A stretch of 64,000 nt of DNA from Desulfosarcina widdelii (GCF_009688965.1 NZ_AP021875.1:6851001-6915000); one strand, 5' to 3'; shown: positions 42,714 to 52,378, counted from the stretch's first letter. The notes: generated by a model from the sequence alone, not told the origin. Made by a program: numbers and translations.

Positions 42714-43874
42714 ATGGCTAACGTAAAAATCCAGAAACGGGTTCGACAAAATGGAAACAGCTATGTTGTGACCTACAGCGATCCGGTGACGGGTAAATCA
42801 CGGTACTACAAAACTTTCCGGCGAATGCGGGAAGCGCAGGATGCGCGTAATGAATTGCGCCAGTTGATTGACGCCGGCAAAGCGCAATCGATTCGAAGAA
42901 CAAAGATCGAGATGCGTACCTTTGGTGAAGTTTCCGGCTCCTTGCGGGAGATTTGGAAAACCCGCTTGAAGCGTGACCGCCTGCGGGAAGAAACTGTCGA
43001 TGGATACAACGACAATGCCAACCTTCTGGACCGTGAATTCGGGGGCCGTCTGCTATGTGAAATATCCAGAAAGGATATCGTCGAGTATCGTGACCGGGTG
43101 GCTGATATGAATTCCAATGTGTCTGCCAATAGGCGGTTGTTTATCCTCAAGCAGGTCTTCAAGCACGGCCTCAAGCTGGGGGCGATTGTGGAAGATCCTT
43201 CAACCGGTATTTCCAAGCTCAGCGAAAAGGCGCATGAACGCAACCGGTACCTTCGCAAGCATGAAATCCAGCTGTTGATCGCTGCCTGCCGGCAGACCCG
43301 GAGCAAACACTACCTTCCGGCTCTGATCTGGCTGGGTGTGGAGCATGGAACCAGCCGTCAAGAGGCCCTTGATTTGAAATGGAGCGATGTCGGGCTTGAT
43401 TATACCGATGAAGCCTTCGTTCGGCTCTATCGGACTAAAAATCAGCAGGAGCGCACTTTCAATATCGGCTACAATAGTCTCCAGGCTTTGTTGCATTGGC
43501 GCGAACACCTCAAATGGATGCGGCATCGCAAAAACATCGTACCTGTGGAGACCCGCTTCATCTTTTGCCGGCTGAACGGCCAGCGCATCAAACGATTCGA
43601 TAGCGCATGGTACTCGGCTTGCCGTTTCGCGGGAATAGAGGACTTGCATTACCACGATCTGCGGCATACATTTTGCTCACATATCATTTTGCAGGGTGGC
43701 GATCTGAAAGATGCCAAGGAGATGATCGGTCACAGCGATCTATCGATGACTGACCGCTATACACATTTGACCTTGAACCGCAAAAAAACACTGATCGACC
43801 GGCTGTCGGATTACTATAAAGATGATGGTCAAGGCGGTAGGATGGAACCACGGTCAAGTGGAACGTTTGGGTAG
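42714..43874 (+). CDS. Tyrosine-family site-specific integrase
   Basis: The 386-residue recombinase has a complete catalytic set: Arg215 (TSRQEALDLKW), Lys242, His314 and Arg317 (HDLRH), His340 (IGHSD) and Tyr349 (DRYTHL). A SAM-like N-terminal core-binding domain (about residues 70-165) and an N-terminal arm domain are also present. AAGGAG precedes the ATG. It ends 145 bases before the 3' end of tRNA-Pro(GGG), the usual position of an integrase next to its attachment tRNA. No nonsense or frameshift is seen. Confidence 0.93.
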   Translation: MANVKIQKRVRQNGNSYVVTYSDPVTGKSRYYKTFRRMREAQDARNELRQLIDAGKAQSIRRTKIEMRTFGEVSGSLREIWKTRLKRDRLREETVDGYNDNANLLDREFGGRLLCEISRKDIVEYRDRVADMNSNVSANRRLFILKQVFKHGLKLGAIVEDPSTGISKLSEKAHERNRYLRKHEIQLLIAACRQTRSKHYLPALIWLGVEHGTSRQEALDLKWSDVGLDYTDEAFVRLYRTKNQQERTFNIGYNSLQALLHWREHLKWMRHRKNIVPVETRFIFCRLNGQRIKRFDSAWYSACRFAGIEDLHYHDLRHTFCSHIILQGGDLKDAKEMIGHSDLSMTDRYTHLTLNRKKTLIDRLSDYYKDDGQGGRMEPRSSGTFG

Positions 43875-43922
43875 GACGGATTAGGTGTTGAGCATGAATC
43901 GGTTACACGGCATGGTAAGTGA

Positions 43923-43939
43923 GGTACATATTTGGTACA
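43923..43939. promoter_or_regulatory. Paired GGTACA repeats between integrase and tRNA
   Basis: GGTACA occurs at 43923-43928 and 43934-43939, spaced 11 bases (one helical turn) and separated by TATTT. Located between int and the tRNA 3' end, they are likely arm-type integrase sites. Confidence 0.4.
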
Positions 43940-43964
43940 CAAAACCGAAAATCGGCACAAAAAC

Positions 43965-44002
43965 GAAAAAAAGCGGCTTTGCCCATTTGGCTAAACCGCT
44001 TA
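43965..44002 (-). terminator. Terminator of the tRNA-Pro gene
   Basis: On the minus strand AGCGGTTTAGCC pairs with GGGCAAAGCCGCT around AAAT and is followed by a long T run. It lies just downstream of the tRNA. Confidence 0.7.
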
Positions 44003-44018
44003 TTTCATTAAGATTTTC

Positions 44019-44095
<77 letters not shown>

Positions 44096-44155
44096 ACGAG
44101 AAAGCACCCCTTTAGCACCAACGCCATGGGGTGTCAAGGATCGGAGAAGAAAAAC

Positions 44156-45076
44156 ATGCCTTCATCGATTGTCCCCCAAACGAACCTGCCCCGGGCACTG
44201 AAACCCGGCGACAGGATCGGTATTGCCGCGCCGGCCAGTCCCTTCGATGGCAAGTCCTTCGAAGCGGGCCTTGGCGTATTGGAATCCATGGGCTTCAACC
44301 CGGTGGTTCCCGAAGGGCTTTTCGAGAAAAACGGATTTCTGGCCGGAACGGACCGGCACCGGGCCGACCAGCTGACCCGCCTGTTTACCGATCCCGAGAT
44401 CGATGGCATTATCTGTGCGCGGGGCGGATATGGCTCCATGAGAATCCTGCCGCTGCTGGATGCCGATGTCCTGGCCAAGCACCCCAAGGTTTTCGTCGGG
44501 TTCAGCGACATCACCGCCCTGATCGGATTTCTCGTACAGCGCTGCGGCATGACGGTTTTCCACGGCCCCTCGGTGACCACGCTGGGCGACGGAAATCTGC
44601 AAACCCGCGAGCATCTTATGGCGGCTTTAACTCGGGCGGAGCCATTGACGCTGACCGCCGAGGCCGGCCGGACGATCCATTCGGGCCGTGCCCAAGGGCC
44701 GTTTCTCTGCGGCAACCTGACCCTGTTCTGCCATCTCACCGGCACCCCCTTTCAGCCGGACCTGAAAGATCGTATCCTGCTCATCGAAGACCGGGGAGAG
44801 GCGCCGTACCGCATCGACCGCATGCTGACCCAGATGCGCATGGCCGGCTGTTTCCAGGGGTTGGCCGGTTTGGCAGTGGGGGCCTTTACCGACTGCGGAT
44901 CGTCCCGACAAATCAACGAGATCGTCGCCGACCGGCTGAGTGGACTGGACATTCCCATCCTGGCCGGTTTCGACGCTGGACACGAAGGGGTCAACATGAC
45001 CCTGCCCGTGGGAGTGCCGGCACGCCTGGACACCGCCTCTAAAACCTTGTCCTTTCTAAATCCCGCGGTCCGTTGA
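44156..45076 (+). CDS. ldcA: LD-carboxypeptidase-like S66 peptidase
   Basis: From ATG 44156 (GGAGAAG upstream) the protein has 306 residues. The Ser-Glu-His triad of family S66 is visible: Ser94 (ARGGYGSMR), Glu211 (LIEDRGEAPYRID) and His276 (AGFDAGH). These enzymes trim the terminal D-Ala from the tetrapeptide during peptidoglycan recycling, or inactivate microcin C-like compounds (MccF branch). The position upstream of a beta-lactamase-like hydrolase and the mre operon suggests recycling. The upstream frame extension from 44126 is not needed. Confidence 0.88.
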   Translation: MPSSIVPQTNLPRALKPGDRIGIAAPASPFDGKSFEAGLGVLESMGFNPVVPEGLFEKNGFLAGTDRHRADQLTRLFTDPEIDGIICARGGYGSMRILPLLDADVLAKHPKVFVGFSDITALIGFLVQRCGMTVFHGPSVTTLGDGNLQTREHLMAALTRAEPLTLTAEAGRTIHSGRAQGPFLCGNLTLFCHLTGTPFQPDLKDRILLIEDRGEAPYRIDRMLTQMRMAGCFQGLAGLAVGAFTDCGSSRQINEIVADRLSGLDIPILAGFDAGHEGVNMTLPVGVPARLDTASKTLSFLNPAVR

Positions 45077-45087
45077 ACGGTGCGCCG

Positions 45088-46173
45088 ATGAAGGTCGATC
45101 CCGTTGACGATCTGATGGAAGAAGGCCTGCGGGAGCGTGTTTTTCCCGGAGCGGTGCTGTTGGTGGGAAAAGGGGACGCCGAGCTTTTCCTGCGGGCTTA
45201 CGGCAAAGCTGATCTGTTCTCGAACCGCCTAATGACGCCGGAGACCGTGTTCGACCTGGCCTCTTTGACCAAGCCTCTGGCCATGGCCCCGGCGGTGGCC
45301 AAGCTGGTCGACCGGGGACGAATTTTGCTGGATCGACCGGCGGCAGACTGGCTGCCTGAACTGGCCGGCGATAAAACCGCAATCACGATCCGACAGCTTC
45401 TCTGCCATCGTAGCGGTCTGCCCGCCCACCGCCTTTTCTATATGACCCTCAAGAACCTGGATCCGCGGGAACGGAAAGACGCCGTATTGGGGCTGATTGC
45501 ACGCACACCACTGGTAACGCCTCCCGGAACGGCAACCCTGTACAGCGATTTAGGGTTCATGCTGCTGTGCCGCCTGGTCGAGCGTGTGGCTGGCTGCACC
45601 CTGGAAAATTTCCTGGCCGAGCAGATTTATGGCCCCATGGAAATCGACGATCTTTTTTTCTTTCGGCTGCCGACGAAATCTTCTTCCCACCATGCTTTTG
45701 CCGCTACCGAATTTTGCCCTCTAAGATGCCGCCTACTGGTGGGCGAGGTGCATGATGACAACGCCTGGTATGCCGGCGGCGTGGACGGCCATGCCGGCCT
45801 GTTCGGCACCGCCCGGGCGGTTTTTTATCTGTTACGGCGATTGACGGCTGAGCATCGCTGCCTTGTAAAAACGCCGGTTTTCTCGAAAGAAGTCCTTGAC
45901 CCTATCTTTAAAAATGGACCTGACGATAATTTTTCCCTTGGGTTTGACCGGCCGGCTGCCGAAAACTCCAGTGCAGGCCGCTATTTTTCGAAAAATAGCG
46001 TGGGACACCTTGGGTTTACCGGTGTCTCTTTCTGGATGGATCCGACCACGGATGTGACGGTCGTTTTGCTGACCAACCGGGTTCATCCGTTTCGCTGGCA
46101 CAATCGGCTGGTCGATTTCCGCCCCAAAATCCATGACCGGATCATGGAACAATTTGGAATTCAAGCGGATTAA
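45088..46173 (+). CDS. Beta-lactamase-family serine hydrolase
   Basis: From ATG 45088 the product has 361 residues and no signal peptide, so it is probably cytoplasmic. The class C-like SxxK motif is Ser59-Leu-Thr-Lys62, and the second motif is Tyr152-Ser-Asp154 (LYSDLG). The C-terminal HLGFTG segment corresponds to the KTG-box strand. The family contains D-aminopeptidases and esterases rather than true lactamases. An upstream TTG start at 45073 is possible. It follows ldcA by 11 bases, so both may act in cell-wall peptide recycling. Confidence 0.88.
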   Translation: MKVDPVDDLMEEGLRERVFPGAVLLVGKGDAELFLRAYGKADLFSNRLMTPETVFDLASLTKPLAMAPAVAKLVDRGRILLDRPAADWLPELAGDKTAITIRQLLCHRSGLPAHRLFYMTLKNLDPRERKDAVLGLIARTPLVTPPGTATLYSDLGFMLLCRLVERVAGCTLENFLAEQIYGPMEIDDLFFFRLPTKSSSHHAFAATEFCPLRCRLLVGEVHDDNAWYAGGVDGHAGLFGTARAVFYLLRRLTAEHRCLVKTPVFSKEVLDPIFKNGPDDNFSLGFDRPAAENSSAGRYFSKNSVGHLGFTGVSFWMDPTTDVTVVLLTNRVHPFRWHNRLVDFRPKIHDRIMEQFGIQAD

Positions 46174-46343
46174 AGCTGATTTCAACAAATTAAGTCTTGA
46201 AATGAAGCAGCGTTTCTGGTACCCGTTCGAAGAGTCCGTCCGCAGCGCGAAGCGACCTATCCTGCGGATGTCGGCCCGCGGATGCCGGGCCTTTCCGCAG
46301 ACCTACTGGAAAACGTTGCGCATCAACTACTAAAAGAGGCAGC

Positions 46344-47384
46344 ATGAACTTTTTCGATTCCATTCTGGGCGTCTTTTCCAGTGACCTGGCCATCGACCTG
46401 GGTACGGCCAACACGCTGGTTTACGTCAAAGGCAAGGGTATTGTTCTCAGCGAACCCTCCGTGGTCGCCGTGCGGACCGATAACCGTACCAAAAACCGGG
46501 TGCTGGCCGTGGGGCTGGAAGCCAAGAACATGCTGGGCCGCACGCCGGGCAACATTGTCGCCATCCGGCCCATGCGGGACGGCGTGATCGCCGATTTCGA
46601 AGTGACCGAGGCCATGCTGCGGCATTTCATCCACAAGGTTCATAACCGCCGAACCTTCGTGCGGCCCCGCATCATCATCGCCGTTCCCTCTGGCATTACC
46701 CAGGTGGAAAAGCGGGCCGTGCGGGAATCAGCGGAGTCCGCCGGTGCAAGGGAAGTCTTTCTGATCGAAGAGCCCATGGCCGCGGCCATCGGCGCCGATC
46801 TGCCCATTACCGAGCCCACCTGCAACATGGTGGTGGACATCGGCGGCGGCACCACCGAAGTGGCCGTTATCTCCCTGGCCGGCATCGTTTACAGCCGCAG
46901 CCTGCGGGTGGCTGGCGACAAAATGGACGAAGCCATTATCCAGTACGTCAAGCGCAAGTACAACCTGCTAATCGGCGAACGCACCGCCGAAATCATCAAA
47001 ACCACCATCGGCAACGCCTATCCGGATCCCAACAAGGTGGAAACCATCGAGGTCAAGGGGCGCGACCTGGTTACCGGCATCCCCAAGATCCTGGCCATCG
47101 ACTCCGAAGAGATCCGCGAGGCCATTTCCGAACAGATCGAAGCCATCGTGGAAACGGTGAAAATCGCTCTCGAACAGACGCCACCCGAACTGGCCGCCGA
47201 CATCGTCGACCGCGGCATCGTGCTGACCGGCGGGGGCGCCCTTTTGAAGAACCTGGACAAGCTGCTCCGGGAAGAGAGCGGGCTGCCTATCACGGTTACC
47301 GAAGATCCGCTGTCCACTGTGGCCTTGGGGTCCGGCAAAACGCTGGACAGCCTGGAAATCCTTAAACAGGTCATCATCGTCTAA
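46344..47384 (+). CDS. mreB: Rod-shape-determining protein MreB
   Basis: This 346-residue bacterial actin shows all nucleotide motifs: AIDLGTANTLVYVKGKG (phosphate 1), VVDIGGGTTEVAVISL (phosphate 2), ITQVEKRAV (connect 1) and LTGGGALLKNLD (adenosine). It forms membrane filaments that steer the elongation machinery. GAGG lies before the ATG. It starts the mreBCD-mrdA-rodA-bactofilin group, with mreC 8 bases behind, so this is a classical shape operon. Confidence 0.97.
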   Translation: MNFFDSILGVFSSDLAIDLGTANTLVYVKGKGIVLSEPSVVAVRTDNRTKNRVLAVGLEAKNMLGRTPGNIVAIRPMRDGVIADFEVTEAMLRHFIHKVHNRRTFVRPRIIIAVPSGITQVEKRAVRESAESAGAREVFLIEEPMAAAIGADLPITEPTCNMVVDIGGGTTEVAVISLAGIVYSRSLRVAGDKMDEAIIQYVKRKYNLLIGERTAEIIKTTIGNAYPDPNKVETIEVKGRDLVTGIPKILAIDSEEIREAISEQIEAIVETVKIALEQTPPELAADIVDRGIVLTGGGALLKNLDKLLREESGLPITVTEDPLSTVALGSGKTLDSLEILKQVIIV

Positions 47385-47392
47385 CGGGTCCC

Positions 47393-48229
47393 ATGTTTTC
47401 CAAACGGATGATTCTGATTGCCGTGGTAATCCTCCTGGTCGCGGTGAATGTCATCCTGCTAACCATTACCGGCAAGCATGCCCAGGCGCCTTCTGGGCTC
47501 GGCCGGGGCGCGTTGGTTGTCGTATCTCCTTTTCAAAAGGAACTCACCGGTTTTTTCCAATCCGTAAAAAACATCTGGAACCAGTATTTCTACCTCGTCT
47601 CCATGGCCGAAGAGAACCGGCGGCTGAAAAAAGAGTTGGGCCTGCGCTCGCAACAGCTCAACGACTGCGTCGAGACCGGCCTGGCCAACCAGCGGTTGCG
47701 CCATATGCTGGGGTTTGAACCGGACATCCAGCGGCCGATGATTGCCGCCCGGGTTGTGGGCCGCGATCCTTCGCCGTGGGCCAAGACGGTCATTATAGAC
47801 AAGGGAACCGCCGATGGCGTCAACCAGAGTGCACCGGTGGTGATTCCCGAAGGCATCGTCGGCGTGGTCGTCGAGGCCTCCGGCCATTACGCGAAAGTAC
47901 TGCTTTTGATCGACCCCAACAGTGCCGTAGACACCCTGGTGCAGTCCACCCGGGCGCGGGGCATCGTCAAGGGCGGCGGCGAAGGTGTTTGTATCTTCGA
48001 CTATGTGCTGCGCAAGCATTCCGTCAGCGTGGGCGACACCGTGGTTTCTTCCGGATTGGACGGGGTTTTCCCCAAGGGGCTGCGGGTGGGGCGCGTTTCC
48101 GAAATCGTCCGGCAGAACGCCGGCATTTTTCAGAAGGTATCGGTAACGCCATCCGTGGATTTCGAAATTCTCGAAGAGGTGTTCGTCATTTCCGGTCCGG
48201 TTCCCGATAATCCTTCCGGAGCGTCATGA
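47393..48229 (+). CDS. mreC: Rod-shape-determining protein MreC
   Basis: The 278-residue protein has an N-terminal membrane helix (about residues 7-27, ILIAVVILLVAVNVILLTIT). A coiled coil (about 60-95) and the periplasmic MreC beta domain follow: ARVVGRDPSPWAKTVIIDKGTADGV, VVIPEGIVGVVVE and VSSGLDGVFPKGLRVGRV. It links MreB with PBP2. Its stop overlaps the mreD ATG (ATGA). Confidence 0.96.
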   Translation: MFSKRMILIAVVILLVAVNVILLTITGKHAQAPSGLGRGALVVVSPFQKELTGFFQSVKNIWNQYFYLVSMAEENRRLKKELGLRSQQLNDCVETGLANQRLRHMLGFEPDIQRPMIAARVVGRDPSPWAKTVIIDKGTADGVNQSAPVVIPEGIVGVVVEASGHYAKVLLLIDPNSAVDTLVQSTRARGIVKGGGEGVCIFDYVLRKHSVSVGDTVVSSGLDGVFPKGLRVGRVSEIVRQNAGIFQKVSVTPSVDFEILEEVFVISGPVPDNPSGAS

Positions 48230-48753
48230 TTTACGCCTATCATCTGGTTGTCTGCCTGTTTCTGATTCTTTTCCAGACCACCCTTTCAACGGTCTGCGGT
48301 CCGACCTGCCTTTACGATTTGCTGGTTCCGCTGGTGGTTTATCTGGGCGTCTATCGGCTGCCCCGGGAGGCGCTGCCTGTCCTGATCCTGGGAGGACTGG
48401 CCATGGACGGCATCTCCGGGGGCGTATTCGGCGTCCATTTGAGCGCCTACCTGTGGATGTACGTCGGGGTTCGCTGGGCGATCCAGTTTCTGCATGCCGG
48501 CAATGCGATTTTGCTGCCGGTGTTGGTCACCGTCGCCATCGCTTTCAAATGCATTGTGGTGGCCTTCTCCGCCGTAGTCGTGGCATCGGCGCCCTGGCCG
48601 GTGGAAGCCGTGTTCCCGGTGGTCAGCGGCCAGATCCTCTGGGGGGCTTTGACCGGACCGCTGCTGATGATGGTACTGATTCGCGGTCGAAAAGCGGTAG
48701 ATCAGGCCGTAAAAACCTTCGGAGCGGAAAAAGATTCCCTGGGGACGCCTTGA
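48226..48753 (+). CDS. mreD: Rod-shape-determining protein MreD
   Basis: This is a 175-residue, strongly hydrophobic protein with about five transmembrane segments, as expected of MreD. The opening YAYHLVVCLFLILFQTTLS and middle GVYRLPREALPVLILGGLAMDG are typical. Its stop codon overlaps the TTG start of mrdA (TTGA), so the operon is translationally coupled. It is small and weakly conserved, but the position leaves no doubt. Confidence 0.94.
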   Translation: MIYAYHLVVCLFLILFQTTLSTVCGPTCLYDLLVPLVVYLGVYRLPREALPVLILGGLAMDGISGGVFGVHLSAYLWMYVGVRWAIQFLHAGNAILLPVLVTVAIAFKCIVVAFSAVVVASAPWPVEAVFPVVSGQILWGALTGPLLMMVLIRGRKAVDQAVKTFGAEKDSLGTP

Positions 48754-50603
48754 CCGATTACCTGGACAATGTAGACAGTGAGTGGTTCGATCAGCGGCTC
48801 AGCGTGGTCCTGACCATCGTGGTGGCGGCATTCGTCGTGTTGATCGCCCGACTGCTGTTTCTTCAGGTGATCGAGGGGCACGAACTCCGCCGGCTGTCGG
48901 AAATCAACAGCATCCGGCTCAAAAGCGTGGATGCGCCCCGCGGGTTGATCTACGACACCCATCATCGCCTGATGGCGGACAACCGCCCTTCCTACGACCT
49001 GAGCGTTATCGTCAAAGACGCTAAACCCCTGGAAGAAACCATCGCAAAGCTGGCCCGCTACACCGGCATCGATGAGGCCGAATTATGGGAAAGCATGCAG
49101 CAGCAAAAGGGAAAACGGGCCTACAAGCCCGTGCTGCTCAAATCCGATATCGGCCGAGACGCTTTGGCCGCCATCGAGGTGAACCGCTGGGATCTGCCCG
49201 GAATCGTGGTCAACGTCTCTCCCCGCCGGGACTATATCTTCAGCCCCAGTGCGGCCCATATCCTGGGCTACATGGGCGAGATCAGCGAAAAGGAGCTGAA
49301 AAGCGGGCGCTACGAAGATTGCAGGACCGGCGATTTTATCGGCAAGTACGGCATCGAACGCGAAAACGAACACTGGCTTCGCGGCAAGCGGGGCGGCCAG
49401 CAGGTGGAGGTCAACGCTACCGGTCAGGTGGTCCGGGTCATCAGTACCGTGGATGCGACGCCCGGGCACAATATCTTTTTGTCCATCGATCAGATGCTTC
49501 AGCAAAAAGCGGAGCAACTGCTGGCGGATTGGGCCGGCGCGGCCGTGGCGGTGGAACCGTCGACCGGACAGGTGCTGGCCATGGCATCGAGCCCGTCCTA
49601 CGACCAGAATGCATTCATCACCGGTTTGTCCCACGACGCCTGGAATGCGTTGATTACCGATCCGCAGCGGCCACTTTCCAATAAAGCGATCCAGGCCGAA
49701 TATCCGCCGGCCTCGACCTATAAGATCATCGCTGCCGCCGCCGGACTGGAAGAGGGGGTGATCGATGCGAACACCACTCATTTTTGTCCGGGTTTCCTCA
49801 AATTCGGCAACCGGACCTACCGTTGCTGGAAAAAGTGGGGACACGGAGAAGTGGATGTCTACAAGGCGTTGAAGGAATCCTGCGACGTCTACTTTTATAA
49901 GGTGGGCCAGGAACTCGGCGTGGACCGGCTGGCCTGGTATGCGCGGGCCTTCGGTTTGGGGGAACCGACCGGTATCGATCTGCCCCACGAGGAAGGCGGC
50001 CTGATTCCAACGGCCCGGTGGAAGAAAAAAAGAACGGGGATCTCCTGGCAAAAGGGGGAAACCCTTTCCGTCGTCATCGGTCAGGGCTTCAATTTGACAA
50101 CCCCGCTGCAGATGGCCATGGTCGCGGCTGCCGTCGGCAACGGGGGCACGCGGTATCGGCCGCGGATCGTCAAGACCATCCGCACGGCCGACGGCCAGGT
50201 GGTCTACCAGAGTTCTCCCGAGGTGGTCGGGCGACTGCCCATCAGCGCATCCACATTGCAGATGGTGCAGGAGGGACTGTTCAAAGCCGTCAACGAGCCG
50301 CACGGAACGGCCTATGCCAGCCGGTTGGACGCAGTGGCCATGTGCGGTAAGACCGGAACCGCCCAGGTAGTGGGACGCAAAGAGGAGGATGCCGACGGCG
50401 AAGGGGAGGGCGAGCCGATCAAGGATCACGCCTGGTTTGTGGCCTACGCCCCTAGACAGAATCCCGTGATTGCCGTGGCGGTGCTTATCGAGCACGGCGA
50501 GCATGGATCTTCCGCCGCCGCCCCGGTAGCCGCCGAAATGATTCGTACATACATTGCCGGGCAGAATGGGACGGATTCGCCCGAAAAGACAAACCCGCAA
50601 TAG
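48750..50603 (+). CDS. mrdA: Penicillin-binding protein 2 (transpeptidase)
   Basis: Starting at TTG 48750 (overlapping the mreD stop) the protein has 617 residues; the longer frame from 48453 lies inside mreD and is not used. An N-terminal membrane helix (about 18-38) is followed by the PBP dimerisation domain. The catalytic serine is Ser322 in STYK, and KTG is at 534-536 (CGKTGTAQ). A SxN motif (SCD) lies at ESCDVYFYKV. It cross-links side-wall peptidoglycan with RodA. An insertion of acidic residues (EEDADGEGEGEP) sits after the KTG box. Confidence 0.95.
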   Translation: MTDYLDNVDSEWFDQRLSVVLTIVVAAFVVLIARLLFLQVIEGHELRRLSEINSIRLKSVDAPRGLIYDTHHRLMADNRPSYDLSVIVKDAKPLEETIAKLARYTGIDEAELWESMQQQKGKRAYKPVLLKSDIGRDALAAIEVNRWDLPGIVVNVSPRRDYIFSPSAAHILGYMGEISEKELKSGRYEDCRTGDFIGKYGIERENEHWLRGKRGGQQVEVNATGQVVRVISTVDATPGHNIFLSIDQMLQQKAEQLLADWAGAAVAVEPSTGQVLAMASSPSYDQNAFITGLSHDAWNALITDPQRPLSNKAIQAEYPPASTYKIIAAAAGLEEGVIDANTTHFCPGFLKFGNRTYRCWKKWGHGEVDVYKALKESCDVYFYKVGQELGVDRLAWYARAFGLGEPTGIDLPHEEGGLIPTARWKKKRTGISWQKGETLSVVIGQGFNLTTPLQMAMVAAAVGNGGTRYRPRIVKTIRTADGQVVYQSSPEVVGRLPISASTLQMVQEGLFKAVNEPHGTAYASRLDAVAMCGKTGTAQVVGRKEEDADGEGEGEPIKDHAWFVAYAPRQNPVIAVAVLIEHGEHGSSAAAPVAAEMIRTYIAGQNGTDSPEKTNPQ

Positions 50604-50614
50604 GACCGTTTGTC

Positions 50615-51718
50615 ATGTTCGATCGACGATTGCTGCAATGTTTTGACTGGGGCTTGCTGCTCCTGACCCTGGCCCTGGGCGGGGCGGGGCTGGTGGCGCT
50701 GTACAGCGCCGTTTCGGCCGGCGTTGTGGAACCGGACATCCTGCTTTTCAAAAAGCAATTGATCTGGTACGGGGTCGGGCTAGTGGCCATGGTGGTCTGT
50801 TTTCTCTTCGACTACAAACAGATCGAACGATTTGCCACCTTTATTTATCTGATGTCGGTCGGTTCCCTGGTTACCGTGCTCTTCTTCGGCAAGATCGTGG
50901 GCGGGTCCAAACGCTGGCTGCCCATGGGACCGTTTTCGCTGCAGCCGTCGGAGATGGCCAAGATTGCCGTCATCATCATTCTGGCCCGCTATTTTGCCAA
51001 GATCATCAATACCGAGGGCCTCAATCTGAGGGATCTGGTGGGGCCGGTCCTGCTGACGGTGCTGCCATTCGGCCTGATTGTCCGCCAACCGGACCTGGGC
51101 ACCGCCATGGTGATCGCCCTGATTGCCGGCGCCATGACCCTTTTCGTCAAAATCGAGCGCCGGACCCTGACCTGGCTGATCACCACGTTTACCCTGATGG
51201 TTCCGCTGGTGTGGTTTTTTCTGCGCGGCTACCAGAAACAGCGCATCCTGACATTTCTGAATCCGGATCGCGATCCGTTGGGGGCCGGCTACCATATTAT
51301 TCAATCCAAGATCGCCATCGGCTCGGGGATGCTGACCGGCAAGGGATTTTTAAAAGGAACGCAAAACGCGCTGTCCTTTTTGCCCGAACAGCATACGGAT
51401 TTCATTTTCTCGGTGCTGGCCGAAGAGTGGGGGCTGGTGGGCTCGTTGACGGTGATCGTTCTGTTCTTGATCATCATCACCTGGGGGTTGAACATTGCCG
51501 GCCGGTGCAGGGATCCTTTCGGCACCATTTTGTCCGTCGGCGTGACGTCGATGATCGCATGGCAGGTGCTGATCAACATCGGAATGGTCATGGGGCTCAT
51601 GCCGGTGGTGGGCGTGACCCTGCCTTTCATCAGTTATGGCGGCTCGTCGATCATCACCATGATGATGGGCATCGGGCTGCTGATGAATGTTAGCATGCGC
51701 AGGTTCAAATTCGAATAG
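50615..51718 (+). CDS. rodA: Peptidoglycan glycosyltransferase RodA
   Basis: This 367-residue SEDS-family membrane protein has about ten transmembrane helices. VGGSKRWLPMGPFSLQPSEMAKIAVI and GFLKGTQNALSFLPEQHTDFIFSVLAEEWG are the classical SEDS motifs, and TLPFISYGGSS is the C-terminal signature. RodA polymerises glycan strands in elongation together with PBP2. It begins 11 bases after mrdA. Confidence 0.97.
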   Translation: MFDRRLLQCFDWGLLLLTLALGGAGLVALYSAVSAGVVEPDILLFKKQLIWYGVGLVAMVVCFLFDYKQIERFATFIYLMSVGSLVTVLFFGKIVGGSKRWLPMGPFSLQPSEMAKIAVIIILARYFAKIINTEGLNLRDLVGPVLLTVLPFGLIVRQPDLGTAMVIALIAGAMTLFVKIERRTLTWLITTFTLMVPLVWFFLRGYQKQRILTFLNPDRDPLGAGYHIIQSKIAIGSGMLTGKGFLKGTQNALSFLPEQHTDFIFSVLAEEWGLVGSLTVIVLFLIIITWGLNIAGRCRDPFGTILSVGVTSMIAWQVLINIGMVMGLMPVVGVTLPFISYGGSSIITMMMGIGLLMNVSMRRFKFE

Positions 51719-51770
51719 GGCGGACGGTTGTGTAATAAGCCCGATATCGGATAGAAAGTTGGAGCAAATA

Positions 51771-52205
51771 ATGTTTGCCAACAGAAAACAGGTGAAAACA
51801 ATGAAGAAAAACGAAAGCTCGGATCATATCTCCACCCTGCTGGGGGTGGGAACCGCCATCGAGGGGACTTTGACCTTCAACGACACCATTCGCCTGGACG
51901 GCAGTGTCAACGGCAAGATCCTTTCGGAAAAAGGTACGGTAATCATTGGCGAACGGGCCACGGTGGATGCCGAAATTAGGGTTGGCACCGCCATTGTCAA
52001 GGGAACGGTAAACGGCCATATCCAGGCCGCCGAGCGAATCGAAGTCTACCCGCCGGCCAAAATTTCTGGTGACATTCAGTCCCCCGTCGTCGCCATCGAA
52101 ACCGGCGTGGTGTTCAATGGCAACTGCAGTATGAGCAAGCCGGAGCCATTGCCGGCCGAATCCAAACCGGCAACAGAAAAATCCATCGAAAAAAAAGCCG
52201 AATGA
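51771..52205 (+). CDS. Bactofilin
   Basis: From ATG 51771 (GGAG in front) the protein has 144 residues. The central bactofilin (DUF583) domain has repeated short beta-turns: GTAIEGTLTFNDTIRLDGSVNGKI, GTVIIGERATVDAEIRVG and GVVFNGNCSM. It self-assembles into cytoskeletal filaments without nucleotides. A Pro/Lys-rich tail may anchor partners. It closes the rod-shape operon, ending before a 297-base gap, and likely adds a second cytoskeletal element to shape control. An internal ATG at 51801 is an alternative start. Confidence 0.92.
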   Translation: MFANRKQVKTMKKNESSDHISTLLGVGTAIEGTLTFNDTIRLDGSVNGKILSEKGTVIIGERATVDAEIRVGTAIVKGTVNGHIQAAERIEVYPPAKISGDIQSPVVAIETGVVFNGNCSMSKPEPLPAESKPATEKSIEKKAE

Positions 52206-52249
52206 GGGATCGGTTTTCAAACGCCGTGGGAAGGCATTTCGTACGGTCA

Positions 52250-52356
52250 TTTGAAGGTCCGTGCTGAAGACAATCGAATCCCTTGGAATGCGGAGTACTT
52301 ACGATCCGTCAAAACGAGCGGGGATGAATCGAAACGCAGATTTAGGTCCTTCCGAG
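52250..52356. repeat. Palindromic intergenic repeat, copy 3 (inverted, diverged)
   Basis: In reverse orientation relative to copies 1 and 2, this 107-base unit reads TTTGAAGGTCCG at the left, then AATCCCTTGGAATGCGGAGT, then GGGGATGAA and AAACGCAGATTTAGGTCC at the right. It keeps the length of copy 2 but is more diverged. It lies just upstream of the ATP synthase promoter, in the gap 52206-52502. Confidence 0.55.
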
Positions 52357-52378
52357 GCGCTGCCCATTTAAAAAACCT

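Noticed and set aside
46202..46333. 43-codon frame between the serine hydrolase and mreB
   Set aside because: It has no ribosome site or similarity to a known family. It may be a small protein, but the evidence is too thin to list.
49083..50600. 505-codon open frame antisense to mrdA
   Set aside because: It is a compositional shadow; the plus-strand PBP2 has all catalytic motifs.
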